64,000 nucleotides of DNA from Liquidambar formosana. Taxonomy: Eukaryota; Streptophyta; Magnoliopsida; Saxifragales; Altingiaceae. Under the pieces are notes generated by a model. The model saw only the letters and a program-made list of their open reading frames with translations, ran no database searches and was not told the origin of the DNA. Each line of letters starts with the position of its first letter. Within the stretch, counting starts at the first letter, position 1. Shown piece after piece: positions 22,431 to 32,944 of this stretch. Made by a program: the position numbers and the translations under genes. The DNA is taken from the NCBI GenBank assembly GCA_039720395.1, contig CM077834.1:6530607-6594606 (forward strand), read 5' to 3'.

Positions 22431-23012
22431 AACACAGAGGTGAAGGAAAGACACATGGAGACGTCGTTTATTGAGTTGTTGCAGACTTGCAGAACTTGTG
22501 GCGTTGACTCTGAGTGAGTCTTCCATTTAAATCTGAGACCCACTTTCCAACCAAGTTGCATGGAAAGGCTTTGAAATAAAAAGGGTGTTCTTAAAGTGTG
22601 TCTTAAGAGCATATTTTAAGCGGTAATTAATAAGTTAATTACTGCATGAGAAAAAAAATTTGTATAATTTTCTAAATATTTTCATATTTTTTCAAGCAAC
22701 TTTCATTATTTTCTATGCATTTTCATAATTTTTTATGCTATAATTAGTTCATTAATTACAACTCAACATGTAGCCTAAAGGCACACGTTAAGAAAACCCA
22801 AAAAAAATTTAGGAGCATATATTTCTGTTTTTATTATTATTAAATAAATAAATAAATGCTACATAGACCAACTCTGTCCCAAGGCTCTCATAATTAAAAG
22901 TAAACTTACATCCATGGGAAGTTAACTATATCTGTGTGAGTGTAGATTGCACCTATTATGAAAGAGTTTTTTTTATTTTTTATTTTTGCCAAGCAACGAG
23001 GTGTTCGAACTA
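22431..23012. other. Gene-free stretch
   Basis: 22430-22620 continues the CNL upstream module. 22620-22800 has GCAACTTTCATTATTTTC-type AT-rich sequence. No gene is recognisable. Confidence 0.4.
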
Positions 23013-25919
23013 TCAAAAACCGACTAAAAATAGTATTATAGTGAGAAGTACCTTCCTCAGCTGACAGCATTCCTTCACTTCGAGCTCCTCTAGACTCTTC
23101 AACAAACCATTCTCCCCACACATAGTACTCAATCTAGGAAGGTAAAGCAATTTCAATAACCGTAGTTTTGGAACTACAGGATCTTGTGCCACATTCTGCA
23201 CTGACCTATATTCAAAAAGCTCACTTAAATTTTCACTAGACACAACCATGATTTCTTCGAGGTTTATGAGGTACAAAATCAGATCGTGGGGAATAAGATG
23301 TACGTATTAGCTTTGGACAATCAAGCACTCGTATCAATCTCAGCTTAGACAATCTGAGTCCAATCAAGGCAAATATGGTCAAACACTCTCCAGATTATTG
23401 ATATCATAGAGGTGAAGTTCCTCCAAATTTGGTAGCAGATCATATCGGGCAACACAACTTTGAATGGTCCTAGGATATCACAATTGTGAATAGATAGGGA
23501 CTTCGAACTAGCAAGGCCTTCACTATTGGTGACTAGGTATTCAAACGTCCAACCAATTTCCCAACAAGAATTCAAGACCAGAGTACTTACATTGATTAAG
23601 AGCCACCCAATCTGTTTTTCTGAGAGATCAAGAGTACTGAGAATCAGCTCCCTTCCATCAAATTTGACTGTCTGTTGGTTATAAAAATGGAGGAATTTGA
23701 AATCTTCTCAATCTTTCTACCCAAATAAGATCTTTGCTATCGAGATAAGGCATGCTTCCCAACCAAATGTGTACAATCGACAATCACGTAAGGCATCCCA
23801 ACCCCTCAAACATTGTCTGTCCCTCTTCTACCTCTCCCTTCACACCCCACCTGTAAGCACTCAGTGTCATGTCTAGAACCTCCAAACTAGACCACCTGGA
23901 TATTACTCCAGCTTGAATTATTTTGAGGCCCGAGTGCGTGATAGGTCTAACTGCCTTAAATTGCTCAACTCTTCCATCCCTTCTGGCAATTCCCTGATTC
24001 GAGTGGCACATAAATCAAGCACTTCAAGTTTCCTAAGACCTCCCAGTGGGGGTAACTCTTCAAGATGAGTGCAAAAATGTAAAATAAAAGCACGAAGACC
24101 ACCCAGTTGGGTAAGGGAAAGAGGCAATGACTGAATGCAAGTTTCACTTATATTCAAGACCTTAACTGCTTGAAGTCCTCATAGGGAGCTCCCAGGAATT
24201 CTTTCAAGGGGGTTACCCCTTGTACTCGTAGAAGTAAAGTTGATGTTTTTGGACACTGTATCACACAATCAGGTAGAGTTGTGATCCTGTTATTCATGAG
24301 AGAAATTCTCTTGCACAGCTTCAACAATTCGACCTTCGAAATCTGACTCAAGACAATTCCTGACTAAACAAGGGATTTACACCCATCCTCCATGGAGGAT
24401 GCAATCCATATAGCAGCATCGTGAACTACGTCATGCATTTTCACATTGCCCTTGTGGACACCATCTCCTAACAAACAATAACCCTTCAGATTTTCAATTA
24501 TAGTGATTCCTCTGTTAAAAAAATCCTCATAGTTTAGTTGTTCATCTATCAAACCTTCCGCCAACCAACATTGGTCAAGTTCACTTCAATTAAGGAGGAG
24601 TCTCTAGGAAACAAAGTGCAATACAAAAAACAAGGTTTGATATTCTTACCTTGTAAGGAGTTGTAACTCCACTTCAAGGACTTATAAACCTTATCCTCAA
24701 TCCCTCTGATATCAGCATCTGACCTTTGCAACTCATTCAGGGCATCCTTCCACAGCTCAATATCGCCTTTCCCCTCATAGCTGTCCCCACGGTGATGATT
24801 GGCAAAGGCAAACCACCACATTCTCTAGCAACTGCCTCTGCAAATGATTTGATATGTTCTAAACTGGCTACACTCCCCGCGTTCTTAATAAACAATTGCC
24901 AAGCTTCATCCTCATTTAGAGCATCCACTTTGATTTCTACATCAACCTTCTTTCCCCAAAAAACTGCTAAAGATCGAGATGTCAATATGATCCTAGAACC
25001 CCTATGAATTTCAGGCTATGGGATACCCAAAGAATCCAAATCAATTGTGTCCCAAACATCATCAAGAATGAGAAGGAAATTTTGTTCTTTCACAAGTCTT
25101 TGATATAGTTGAGTAGCCAATCCCTCCTGACTTTCTTCCAATTTTACTTGCAATTCTAATCTCTCGGCAATTTGTGTTTGGACCCTTTTAATGTCCAACT
25201 CTTTGGACACAAGTCACACAATAGCCCATATGACTATGTCAAAAGGCTGTGTCAAAGAGGTGCTCTTGGATAATCCACCACTTCTATGGTTCTTAATCGG
25301 CCAAGGCACTCTCCATTTGAGATCACATGAAAAATTATTTACTAGAGTGGTCTTGCCCACCCCTCCCATACCCCAGATACCAATGCTTCTAATTTCATCA
25401 TCACTCAGTAGGTCCATAATTTGGGCTAATTTTTTTGATGCTGTTGTTTGATTTTCAATTAAAGGCCCCGGGACATGCTCAACTTTTTCTACCTGATTTT
25501 TGACAGCCACCGTACCAGCAGGGAAAGTGCCAACTTTCATAAGCCGTTCCTTCCGCTTTTCTGCCACCTTTTGGTTCCTTTTACAATGCAGGGAGCAATT
25601 TTAACAGCACCCACGAAAATGGCCGCCATTGATCGTTGTATCTGATTGCATCAAATTCACTTCAAGCTCGACCCCTTCGAGCTCTCTAAGCCACGTTTTC
25701 ACTTCAGCAGTTGGTAGTTTTCCCTCTGTCAGCTTTTTCAAGTTCTTCATTTATGTCTTTCCTCCGTTCAATCAGAATTCTCATTTCTCTTTCCGGAGCA
25801 TTGAGGTTCGGCTGGGATTTGAAGGTATTCCTGATGGTAGAATAGATGCAGCCAGAGAGAAGTCGAGCAGGTTCTGCCATTAAGGAACCCATGAGTGAAG
25901 CCACCACTTCCATGGCAGA
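23013..25919 (-). pseudogene. CC-NBS-LRR pseudogene, heavily mutated
   Basis: Pieces of a CNL occur in order on the minus strand: CC start MEVVASLMGSLMAEPARLLS (25913), P-loop GIWGMGGVGKTTL (about 25370), LLILDDVWDTIDLDSLGIP (25030), RSLAVFWGKKVDV, CGGLPLPIITVG (24800), CFLYCTLFPRDSS, VKMHDVVHDAAIW (24440), LRRs, and a tail near 23020. At least five frame changes and several stops separate them. After the P-loop, about 55 bases copied from the LRR region of the other CNL sub-clade replace the local sequence (25264-25324). The normal WDDD-type C-terminus is missing. No protein is expected. Confidence 0.9.
25272..25314 (-). repeat. 43-bp patch identical to the LRR region of the 39822-42851 CNL
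   Basis: The plus-strand segment starting AATCCACCACTTCTATGG and ending CAAGGCACTCTCC is identical to 40310-40352 and similar for about 8-10 bases further on both sides. In the paralogues at 20630 and 31490 this place encodes the NNKLKSTS stretch of the NB-ARC. Here that DNA is replaced. Both copies have the same orientation. Confidence 0.9.
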
Positions 25920-26009
25920 AGTTTGGTAAAACAGAGAAGCGAACTCCGCAAGAAACTAAGAATTATATGGGATTCTCAGAAAAAAACCTAAGAATTTGCA
26001 TGGGAAGAA

Positions 26010-26360
26010 AGTATGAGTGGGTTTAAAGATTTTGAGAAGAGAAGCACATAAGAAATGATAAGATGATAGCAAACAGAAAACCCTTTTGGTAATTGGTAAT
26101 TTTTATACGAAGAGAAGTGAATTCCACAGAGGAAAAGAATCAGGGAAGCAGAGGAACCCACTGTGGCGAAGGTAAAGGATCCTTGCTCAAGAAAAGACAC
26201 ATGAGGACGTGATGGAGTCAATCACTCAATGCAAATATTATTATTTCAAAGGGTCTTGGAGCCAATTTCCACGAAGGTGTGCGAAAGGACTCGGAATCAT
26301 TAATGCAGAGGTATCCATTGTAGCAAAGACAGGTGAAAGAAAGAGACAGAGCAAAAGAAC
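26010..26360 (-). promoter_or_regulatory. CNL leader/upstream module without a recognisable donor
   Basis: 26020-26160 matches the leader exons at 490 and 32550 (GTTTAAAGATTTTGAGAAGAGAAGC, AGAAGTGAATTCCACAGAGG). The donor end (TTGCTGG... CATACC in the 32550 copy) is replaced by unrelated bases, and the distance to the ATG (25913) is only about 100 bases, so most of the leader intron has been lost. Two copies of the upstream unit follow at 26148 and 26305. Confidence 0.5.
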
Positions 26361-27739
26361 TAATAATTCATTCGCCAGTGCTTAGCTATTCGCGCTCCAG
26401 CCATAACCTCGTGCGCTCCTCATCTTCTTTATGTCATTTGCAAGACAAAAATGCCCTTAAGCCTCCCACTATTCGTCGCCATGCTCAGATGAGTCAGAGC
26501 TGATGAATAATAGTGGTGACCGCCTGACCGGTGATTCTGGATATCACTGGAGAAGAATGAGAAAGTGGGTGAAAGCATCATCCCTCATCCCCACAACCCG
26601 AAAGCATCATGACATCATCCTTCATTCACCTCCACCCCTTCTGCAACTACACTATCCGAAACCTACCCACTACGACACCTACAAAACTCCATTATCCCAC
26701 CCAACACCACCATCTCAGTGCTCACTGCTTTCTCAATTTTGATGTGGCCACTAGGCCGTCTTTCTCAGTGCTCACTGCTCAGCGTGGTGGCTCCGGAGTC
26801 GGGACAATCATGAAACTTTCCTGACTCCTGGACGGCCAAAGACGTCCACTTGGAGCCGGTGGCAGAGATTATAGCCGGCCTTTCGGCCCTCTCCAAAGCC
26901 CTGATTAATGGGCTTCCCCAACATGGTCTTTGAGGGTGAACTAATCGCTAAAAGGGGGCTATTGCAACTTTATTTGTAAAGCTCAATTCGTTTCAAATTT
27001 TATCAAAATCTATCATTTAAGAACTGTACGGGGTAAAATCTTTCTCCCCGAACTACGTGTTGATGATGGAGCTTGTTCCCTCGCCTAGACCTGCAATCAC
27101 AAGCTTGGAAAATGGGTCAGAGGGTAGGCCAAGGTGGGTTTTGGCCGTGCCCTCTCCGAAGCTTAAGTCAGAAAGCTGCACTGTGGAGAATGAGGCAAGG
27201 AAGAAGATGAATCTCAGAGAGTTAGGGTACTGTAGCTTACCAAATTAGGCTGTATCGTATTCTTTTTATACCCACCTGTACGGACTGACCATGTGAGGTC
27301 AGATAACTGCTTGGGTTAGGTCAGATCTGACCATGGTTTGCCCATAACCGTCTGACCATAGTTTAGTGACCATGGTTGGCCAGAGAATCGTGGTTTCTTG
27401 TAACCGCTGTGTCAAGAATTACAGCTACTAGGACAGTTTTGGACTGTAGTAGGATTTGGAATGTAGTATGAGTCATAAGACAGGTGTCCCGAGGTGAAAG
27501 CCAGGAACCGAGTTGGGAGATCAAGTGCCTTGTAGCGGGTCCTACCGTGCAGGCCTCCCACGTGTCAAGTAAAGTGTTTTAACTCCTTGCCCCGAGCTGG
27601 ATCTTCGGAGGTGAATCACGTGCGTTGTGGTTGGCCTGGTTGAGCAATCTTCGACACGTGTCAGCGTTTCAGACTTGAACCTTCCATCCCGAGTTGAGAC
27701 CTCAGTTCAGATATATTTCCACACAAGAACACTTTTTAA
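26361..27739. other. Gene-free stretch, possible LTR-retrotransposon remnant
   Basis: More GC-rich than the neighbourhood. 27270-27400 repeats TGACCATG/CTGACCATAG words several times. 27470-27700 has a mixed promoter-like look (ACACGTGTCAG). No gag or pol frame is visible and no LTR pair was found, so the interpretation is weak. Short frames at 26503 and 27057 have no recognisable domain. Confidence 0.3.
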
Positions 27740-28255
27740 CTATTTACAATCCCCATTTCTTTTTAAAAAAGCAAAAATTATAAATGACCAAAAGGTCTAC
27801 TTAAACGATAGATTTTAAAAAAAATTTCTTTTACAAAGTTGTTTAAAATGATGTTTTCAAGTGAACAACTTGATCAGTTTTCATAAAAACCTTTTATATT
27901 TTTCATAAAACTTTAAAAAATGAAAAAAAGTGGGGTTTACAAATAAAGTTAAGGGGTTGTAATAGTTGCCCTCATTCGCTAAAGACACTAAAAAGTAAAA
28001 ATCTTATTTTGGTTGGGTTAGACTATTGCCACCACATAAAGTACTTTAAATCCCTCACTTAATTTACACTTTTTAAGGTTTTATGTAAAATATAAAGGGT
28101 TTCTATGAAAACTAGTGGTGCTGTCCATTAGAAAATATCATTTCAAACAACTTTGTAGGAGAAAGTTTTTACAAAATCTGTCGTTTAAGTAGAGTGTTTT
28201 TATCATTTTTCATGAAACATTTTGTAACAAAGATTGTAAATGTGAAAGCTAAAGT
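27740..28255. repeat. Foldback element, most complete copy (copy 3)
   Basis: The left arm (about 27745-27950: CTACTTAAACGATAGATTTT, CAAAGTTGTTTAAAATGAT, GTTTTCATAAAAACC) is the approximate reverse complement of the right arm (28060-28250: GGTTTCTATGAAAAC, ATATCATTTCAAACAACTTTG, ATCTGTCGTTTAAGTAGAG). Arms are about 200 bp around a loop of about 110 bp. Related copies lie at 1-129 and 14885-15815. There is no coding capacity. Confidence 0.75.
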
Positions 28256-28340
28256 CTTTCGCTAAATATTTTAGTGAGTTTTTCAAATGTTCTTAAGTAT
28301 GATGTGTATATTGGCTCTTAAGTACTCTCTCCTTGCAAGT

Positions 28341-28494
28341 CAATTTAAAGGGTTCATATCACTTGGTATCATAGCTAGCCAACATGTCGAGCCCACCCAA
28401 TCAGCAACCCCTTGAATTCTACTCAAGGGTTCATATCAACTGATATCATAGTTAGCCACCATGTTGAACCCGCCCAATCATACATACATCTGTC
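28341..28494 (+). repeat. 77-bp tandem duplication with a retrotransposon PBS-like motif
   Basis: GGGTTCATATCA then GTATCATAGCTAGCCAACATG then CACCCAATCA occurs starting at 28350 and, diverged, at 28427. TTGGTATCATAGC resembles the TGGTATCAGAGC primer-binding site complementary to initiator tRNA-Met just inside many plant LTR elements. This suggests the edge of a decayed LTR retrotransposon; the LTRs and coding region are not recognisable. Confidence 0.45.
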
Positions 28495-29083
28495 ATTAAG
28501 ACCATATGCACCATTTTAATTTTGGAGGAGGCCAAAAGATTTATATGAAGCTCTCACGGTTTCAACATCTGTGGATTATTTGCTCGTGCAATTTGAACTT
28601 CGGGAAGAAGAGGAACCTGTTTCCACGTGCAGCGTAGAAGCATAGAGGCTAAAAGAATAAACTCTTTAATTGAAGAAAATGTCTAGAATCCCTCTTTACA
28701 CGAGTTGCACATGACTCACTTCACTCACACACTACACTTTCATATGCACAAAAAAACCATACCAGTTATTCACTCATACCTCACCTTTCACCCCACTAGA
28801 AACACTAAAGAAATTCTCAAGCTAACAGAAACCCTCTCTTTTTTTTTTCTTGTTTTTTTTTTTTTTTTTTGGGGGGGGGGGTGTTTCAAAGAAGGACTAA
28901 TGGGCCATTGAACTATGCAACAAGATAGTCCATCCTCCTTACCATAACCCCTTCCCCCAACAAAAATGGGTATTAATGCACTTGCTTGAACCCAAGATCT
29001 CTTTCCAACAAGTGGACAGCACTAACCATTGGGCCAAGAGGCCTGGATTAGCGAATAGAAACTTCAACCATCTTCCACCGGAT
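28495..29083. other. Gene-free stretch downstream of the intact CNL
   Basis: Contains a T run and then about 10 G (28830-28880), possibly a slippage-prone tract. No gene. The last 100 bases may be the 3' UTR of the CNL at 29084. Confidence 0.45.
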
Positions 29084-32000
29084 CTAAAAAGGTTGTCTAC
29101 GCCCAAAGGGTTTGAAATAAGGCTGGAGACTCTGCTTGGTATGATCATCATCCCACAACAATTCGCTCCACCACTGCTCTGCTCCACTTATCTCTTTTAT
29201 GGAATTTGCATTTTGGGTATTGAGAGGTAGCCTCCTCAGCTGGTAGCAGTAGGTGACTTGGAGCTGCTCTAGACTTTTCCATGACTCATTCTGTCTGCAT
29301 ATAGTTTTCAATTTGGGAAGGCATTCCAACACCAATCTCCGTATTTTCGGAACAACAGGATCTGGAGCCACCTTCTGCCCTGTACTACATTCAAACAGGT
29401 ATTCCAGTTTTTCACAATTGCTTACGTTGATTTCTTCGAGGTTTATCAAGTACAAAATGAGATTATGAGGAATAAGATATATTAGCTTTGGACATTCAGA
29501 CACTTGTATTACTCTCATTCTAGAAAATGTGAGTCCAAGCGGGACAACTAGTGGCTGAACACACTCCAGATTGTTGATGCGAAAGAGGTAAAGTTGCTCT
29601 AAATTTGGTAGCAGGTCGTGTTGGGCAGCACATCCTCTGAATGGGCCTAGGCTGTCACACTGCGCAATGGTTAGGGACTTCAAACCAGCAAAGCCTCCAG
29701 TGCCTGTGACCAAGTCTTCCAGCATCCAACTGATTTCCGTGCAAGAAAACAAGACCAGATTGCTTGCATTCATTAACAACCACCCGATCTGTTTTTCTGA
29801 GAGATTAAGACCCATGAGAACCACCTTCCTTTCTTCAAATTTATTCCACAAGTGAACCACCTTCCTTTCTTCAAATTTATTCCACAAGTGGGGGAAACCA
29901 AGTTGTGGGCCAACAAAAATTTGGAAGCTTCTCCATCTTTGTATCCAAATAACATCTTTGTGCCCATGATCAGGTATGCTGCGCAGAGAAATGTGTACAA
30001 AAGCCAATCGCGCAAGGCATCCCATCTCCTCAAATGTTGTCTGTCCCTCTTCAACCTCTCCCTTCACACCCCACTTGTAACCACTCTCTGACATGTCTAG
30101 AACCTCTAAACCATACCACCTGCATACTACCCCAGCTCGAATTGTCTTGAGGTCATGAGTGCGTGATAGGTCTAACTTCCTTAAATTGCTCAATTCTTCC
30201 ATCCCTTTGGGCAATACCCTGATTCGAGTGTCACACAAGTCAAGCATTTGGAGTTTTCGAAGCCCTCCCAGTGGGGGTAATTCTTTGAGACAGTGGCAAT
30301 GCCGTAAAAGAAGAGCACGGAGTTCACCCAGTTGGGTGAGGGAAAGAGGCAATGACTGGATTTTAGATGCACTTATATTCAAGACCTGGAGGGAATGAAA
30401 TCCTATAAGAAATCTCTCAGGAACTCTCTCAAGGGGGTAGTTACCTTGTAGAAGTAAAGTTGATGCTTTTGGACATTGTACCATGCAATCAGGCAGAGCT
30501 GTGATATTGTTGTTCATGAAAGAAATTCTCTTACACAACTTCAAGAGTTCAACCTCTGAAATCTGATCCAAGCCAATTCCTGACCGAACAAGGGATTTAC
30601 TGCCGTCCTCAAAGGAGGAAGCAATCCATATAGCAACGTCCCGAAATACATCATGCATTTTCACTAACCCCTCGTGCATACCATGTTCCAACAAACACAA
30701 ATTCTTAAGATTTTCAACAATAGCAATTCCCCTGTTAAAAGAATTCTCATAGTTTTGTTGTTCATCTATCAGACCTTCTGCCATCCAACATTGTACAAGT
30801 TCACTTACTTCAATTGAATAGTCCTCAGGAAACAAAGAGCAATACAGAAAACAAGGTTTGATATTCTTACCATGTAAGTTGTCGTAACTCCACTTCAGGG
30901 GCTTATAAACCTTATCCTCGATTTCTTCAATCGAAGGCTCTGACCGTCGCAATTCATTTAAAGCATCCTTCCACAGCTCTGTCATTGCCTTTCCCCTCAT
31001 GGCTCTCCCCACAGTGATGATTGCCAAGGGCAATCCATTGCATTCTCTGGCAACCGCCTCAGCAAATGGTCTGATATGTCCTAAACTAGCAACGTTCCCT
31101 GTGTTTTTAGTAAACAACTGCCAAGCTTCTTCATCGCTTAGAACATCCACTTTGACTTCTACATCAACCTCCATTCCCTTACAAACTGCTAAAGATCGAG
31201 ATGTCAACATGATCTTAGAACCCATATGAATTTCAGGTTGTGGGACACCTATAGAATCCAAATCGATTGTTTCCCAAACATCATCCAGCATGAGGAGGAA
31301 TTTTTTCACTTTCATTAGTCTTTGATGCAGACGAATAGCCAATCCCTGCTGACTTTCTTCTAATGATACTGACAATTTTAATCTCTCAGCAATTTGTTTT
31401 TGGACCCTTTTCAAGTCCAACTCCTTGGACACTATAACACATATGACCAGGCCAAAAGGCTGTGTCAATGAAGTGCTCTTGAGCTTGTTATTCAAGTTCT
31501 TTATCAGAGCAGTCTTGCCAACTCCTCCCATGCCCCAAATACCAATCCTCCTAACTCCATCATCACCCAATAGGTTCATAGTTTTGGCTAGAGTCTTTGA
31601 CGCAGTTGTTTGGTCTTCAATTAAAGGTGCAGGGATATACTCAACTGTGTTAATTGCTTGATAATTCAGAATCACCATACCGGCAGGGAAACTGCCATCT
31701 TTCAAAAGCCTTTCTACCTCCTCAAGCATTTTTGACACTTGGCCGCCGAGTCTATAGTGCACCATCCGATCTAAGAAATACCCACAAAGTTTTTCATTGT
31801 TGGTTGTGTGATCTGCTTGCAACGAATTCACTTCAAGCACAATTGCTTCGACTTCACTAAGCCACTTCCGCACTTGAGCTGTTGGTAGTTTTCCCTCTTC
31901 TTCAGCTGATTCAAGTTCTTTCTTCACGTTGTTTTGAAGATCTTTCAGGTCTCTCATCTCCTTTTCCAAAGCATCAAGATTCAATCGGAACCTAATGGTA

Positions 32001-32086
32001 TTTTTTATACAAGGATAGATACAGCCGCATAGAAATCGACCAGTTTCTACCACTGCTGAGCCCAAGATTGATGCCAGCATTTCCAT
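29084..32086 (-). CDS. Intact CC-NBS-LRR (CNL) immune receptor, RPS5/RPS2-like
   Basis: One 1000-codon exon. CNLs of this type sense pathogen effectors and trigger cell death, commonly at membranes. Order: CC region (about 25-130, no EDVID motif); NB-ARC with P-loop GMGGVGKT at 185-192, kinase-2 LLMLDDVW at 264-271, RNBS-B GSKIMLTSR at 289, GLPLA at 351-355, RNBS-D CFLYCSLFPEDY at 412, and MHD at 477-479 (VKMHDVFRDVA); then LRRs about 520-970 and an acidic-aromatic tail. A 12-residue tandem repeat, HLWNKFEERKVV twice, lies in the LRR (29821-29892). Start chosen by homology with the starts at 21223 and 42851; an acceptor-like CTAAG lies 8 bases upstream. A spliced leader from 32550 is likely. 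The P-loop codons resemble a miR482/2118 target. Paralogue of the neighbouring pseudogenes. Confidence 0.95.
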   Translation of the reverse strand: MEMLASILGSAVVETGRFLCGCIYPCIKNTIRFRLNLDALEKEMRDLKDLQNNVKKELESAEEEGKLPTAQVRKWLSEVEAIVLEVNSLQADHTTNNEKLCGYFLDRMVHYRLGGQVSKMLEEVERLLKDGSFPAGMVILNYQAINTVEYIPAPLIEDQTTASKTLAKTMNLLGDDGVRRIGIWGMGGVGKTALIKNLNNKLKSTSLTQPFGLVICVIVSKELDLKRVQKQIAERLKLSVSLEESQQGLAIRLHQRLMKVKKFLLMLDDVWETIDLDSIGVPQPEIHMGSKIMLTSRSLAVCKGMEVDVEVKVDVLSDEEAWQLFTKNTGNVASLGHIRPFAEAVARECNGLPLAIITVGRAMRGKAMTELWKDALNELRRSEPSIEEIEDKVYKPLKWSYDNLHGKNIKPCFLYCSLFPEDYSIEVSELVQCWMAEGLIDEQQNYENSFNRGIAIVENLKNLCLLEHGMHEGLVKMHDVFRDVAIWIASSFEDGSKSLVRSGIGLDQISEVELLKLCKRISFMNNNITALPDCMVQCPKASTLLLQGNYPLERVPERFLIGFHSLQVLNISASKIQSLPLSLTQLGELRALLLRHCHCLKELPPLGGLRKLQMLDLCDTRIRVLPKGMEELSNLRKLDLSRTHDLKTIRAGVVCRWYGLEVLDMSESGYKWGVKGEVEEGQTTFEEMGCLARLAFVHISLRSIPDHGHKDVIWIQRWRSFQIFVGPQLGFPHLWNKFEERKVVHLWNKFEERKVVLMGLNLSEKQIGWLLMNASNLVLFSCTEISWMLEDLVTGTGGFAGLKSLTIAQCDSLGPFRGCAAQHDLLPNLEQLYLFRINNLECVQPLVVPLGLTFSRMRVIQVSECPKLIYLIPHNLILYLINLEEINVSNCEKLEYLFECSTGQKVAPDPVVPKIRRLVLECLPKLKTICRQNESWKSLEQLQVTYCYQLRRLPLNTQNANSIKEISGAEQWWSELLWDDDHTKQSLQPYFKPFGRRQPF
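29821..29890 (-). repeat. 36-bp in-frame tandem duplication in the LRR
   Basis: The 34 bases starting CCACCTTCCTTTCTTC recur perfectly at 29857-29890, period 36, adding 12 residues without breaking the frame. The paralogues at 19000 and 40700 lack it. It is recent, since the copies are identical over the compared 34 bases. Confidence 0.9.
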
Positions 32087-32094
32087 GGCGGAAT

Positions 32095-32549
32095 CTTAGT
32101 ACAAGAGAGGCGAATAAAATACAAATGCAAGAAACTGCAAGAGGAATACAAATTTTAACAGCCACTCAGGAAACATGATGTAGAGGGAAAAAAAAAAAGA
32201 AGCACGAAAACAATTGTGGGAGACTTGGAGTCGACTTCAGTCTATTTTATGACTTGAAAAGCGCTACCATTGCTAATAACTTGAGAGAATATACAAGCAA
32301 AGACGTAAATCAAACAAAGCAAGCCTGAAAAGATCTATAATCTAGTATAGTGCATCTTAAAAAGGTAAAAACAATAATAATAATAAAATGAAAAATGAAA
32401 AACAAGTTTGGAGAACAGGTTGACATAAGCAAAAAGATTTGTAGTTTGGCAATACAGTTACTTTGGAGGAGAACCATATGACATCTTACAAATCAAAGAA
32501 GAAAAAAAAGGCTACGAAGAATTTAACTTAGATGGGGAAAATAACATAC
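32095..32549 (-). other. Putative leader intron of the intact CNL
   Basis: Runs from the donor at 32549-32548 (GTATGTTAT on the minus strand) to an acceptor-like site close to the ATG at 32086. Conserved with 130-489 and 21224-22270. No coding capacity; contains ATA repeats near 32370-32390. Confidence 0.45.
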
Positions 32550-32720
32550 CTTGCTGGATTGGCTTTAAAGATACTGAGAGGAGGAAGCACAGAAGCAATG
32601 CCAAGAAGATAACAAACAAAAAACCCTCTTGCTATTTGCTAATCCTTTTTTGAGAAAAAAGAGAAGTGAATTCCAGAGAGCAAAAAGAATCAATGAAGCA
32701 GAGGTATCCAGTGTAGCAAA
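32550..32720 (-). other. Probable non-coding first exon of the intact CNL
   Basis: Minus strand, ends CCAGCAAG followed by GTATGTTAT, a consensus donor. Homologous to 490-660 and 22271-22430. It contains no long conserved frame, hence an untranslated leader is inferred. Confidence 0.55.
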
Positions 32721-32782
32721 GGTTGAGGTACAGGAAAGACACAAGGATGTAATGGAGTCAATCAGTCAATGCAATAATTCAT

Positions 32783-32938
32783 TTGGAAAATTCCACTTTG
32801 GTGAGTGCTTCCGAAATTAATACCAAATGAAAGAAAGTGACGTTCAATTCGTAGAAGTTGACAATCTTTTTGCAACAAGTTGACATTCAAAATCCTTTAT
32901 TTGGTATTAATTTGGAAACCAAAGTGGAATTTTCCCTG
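32783..32938. mobile_element. 156-bp foldback MITE inserted in the CNL upstream module (copy B)
   Basis: Termini GGAAAATTCCACTTTGG and CCAAAGTGGAATTTTCC are perfect inverted repeats, followed inward by AATTAATACCAAAT and ATTTGGTATTAATTTGG. ATTCAT flanks both sides (32777-32782, 32939-32944). Related sequences without insertion at about 719-745 (GCAATAATTCATTG) and 26241 show the empty site. Internal similarity to the element at 18066-18206. Confidence 0.8.
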
Positions 32939-32944
32939 ATTCAT

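Noticed and set aside
26361..27739. LTR retrotransposon
   Set aside because: No paired LTR, gag or pol could be shown; kept only as a weak possibility.
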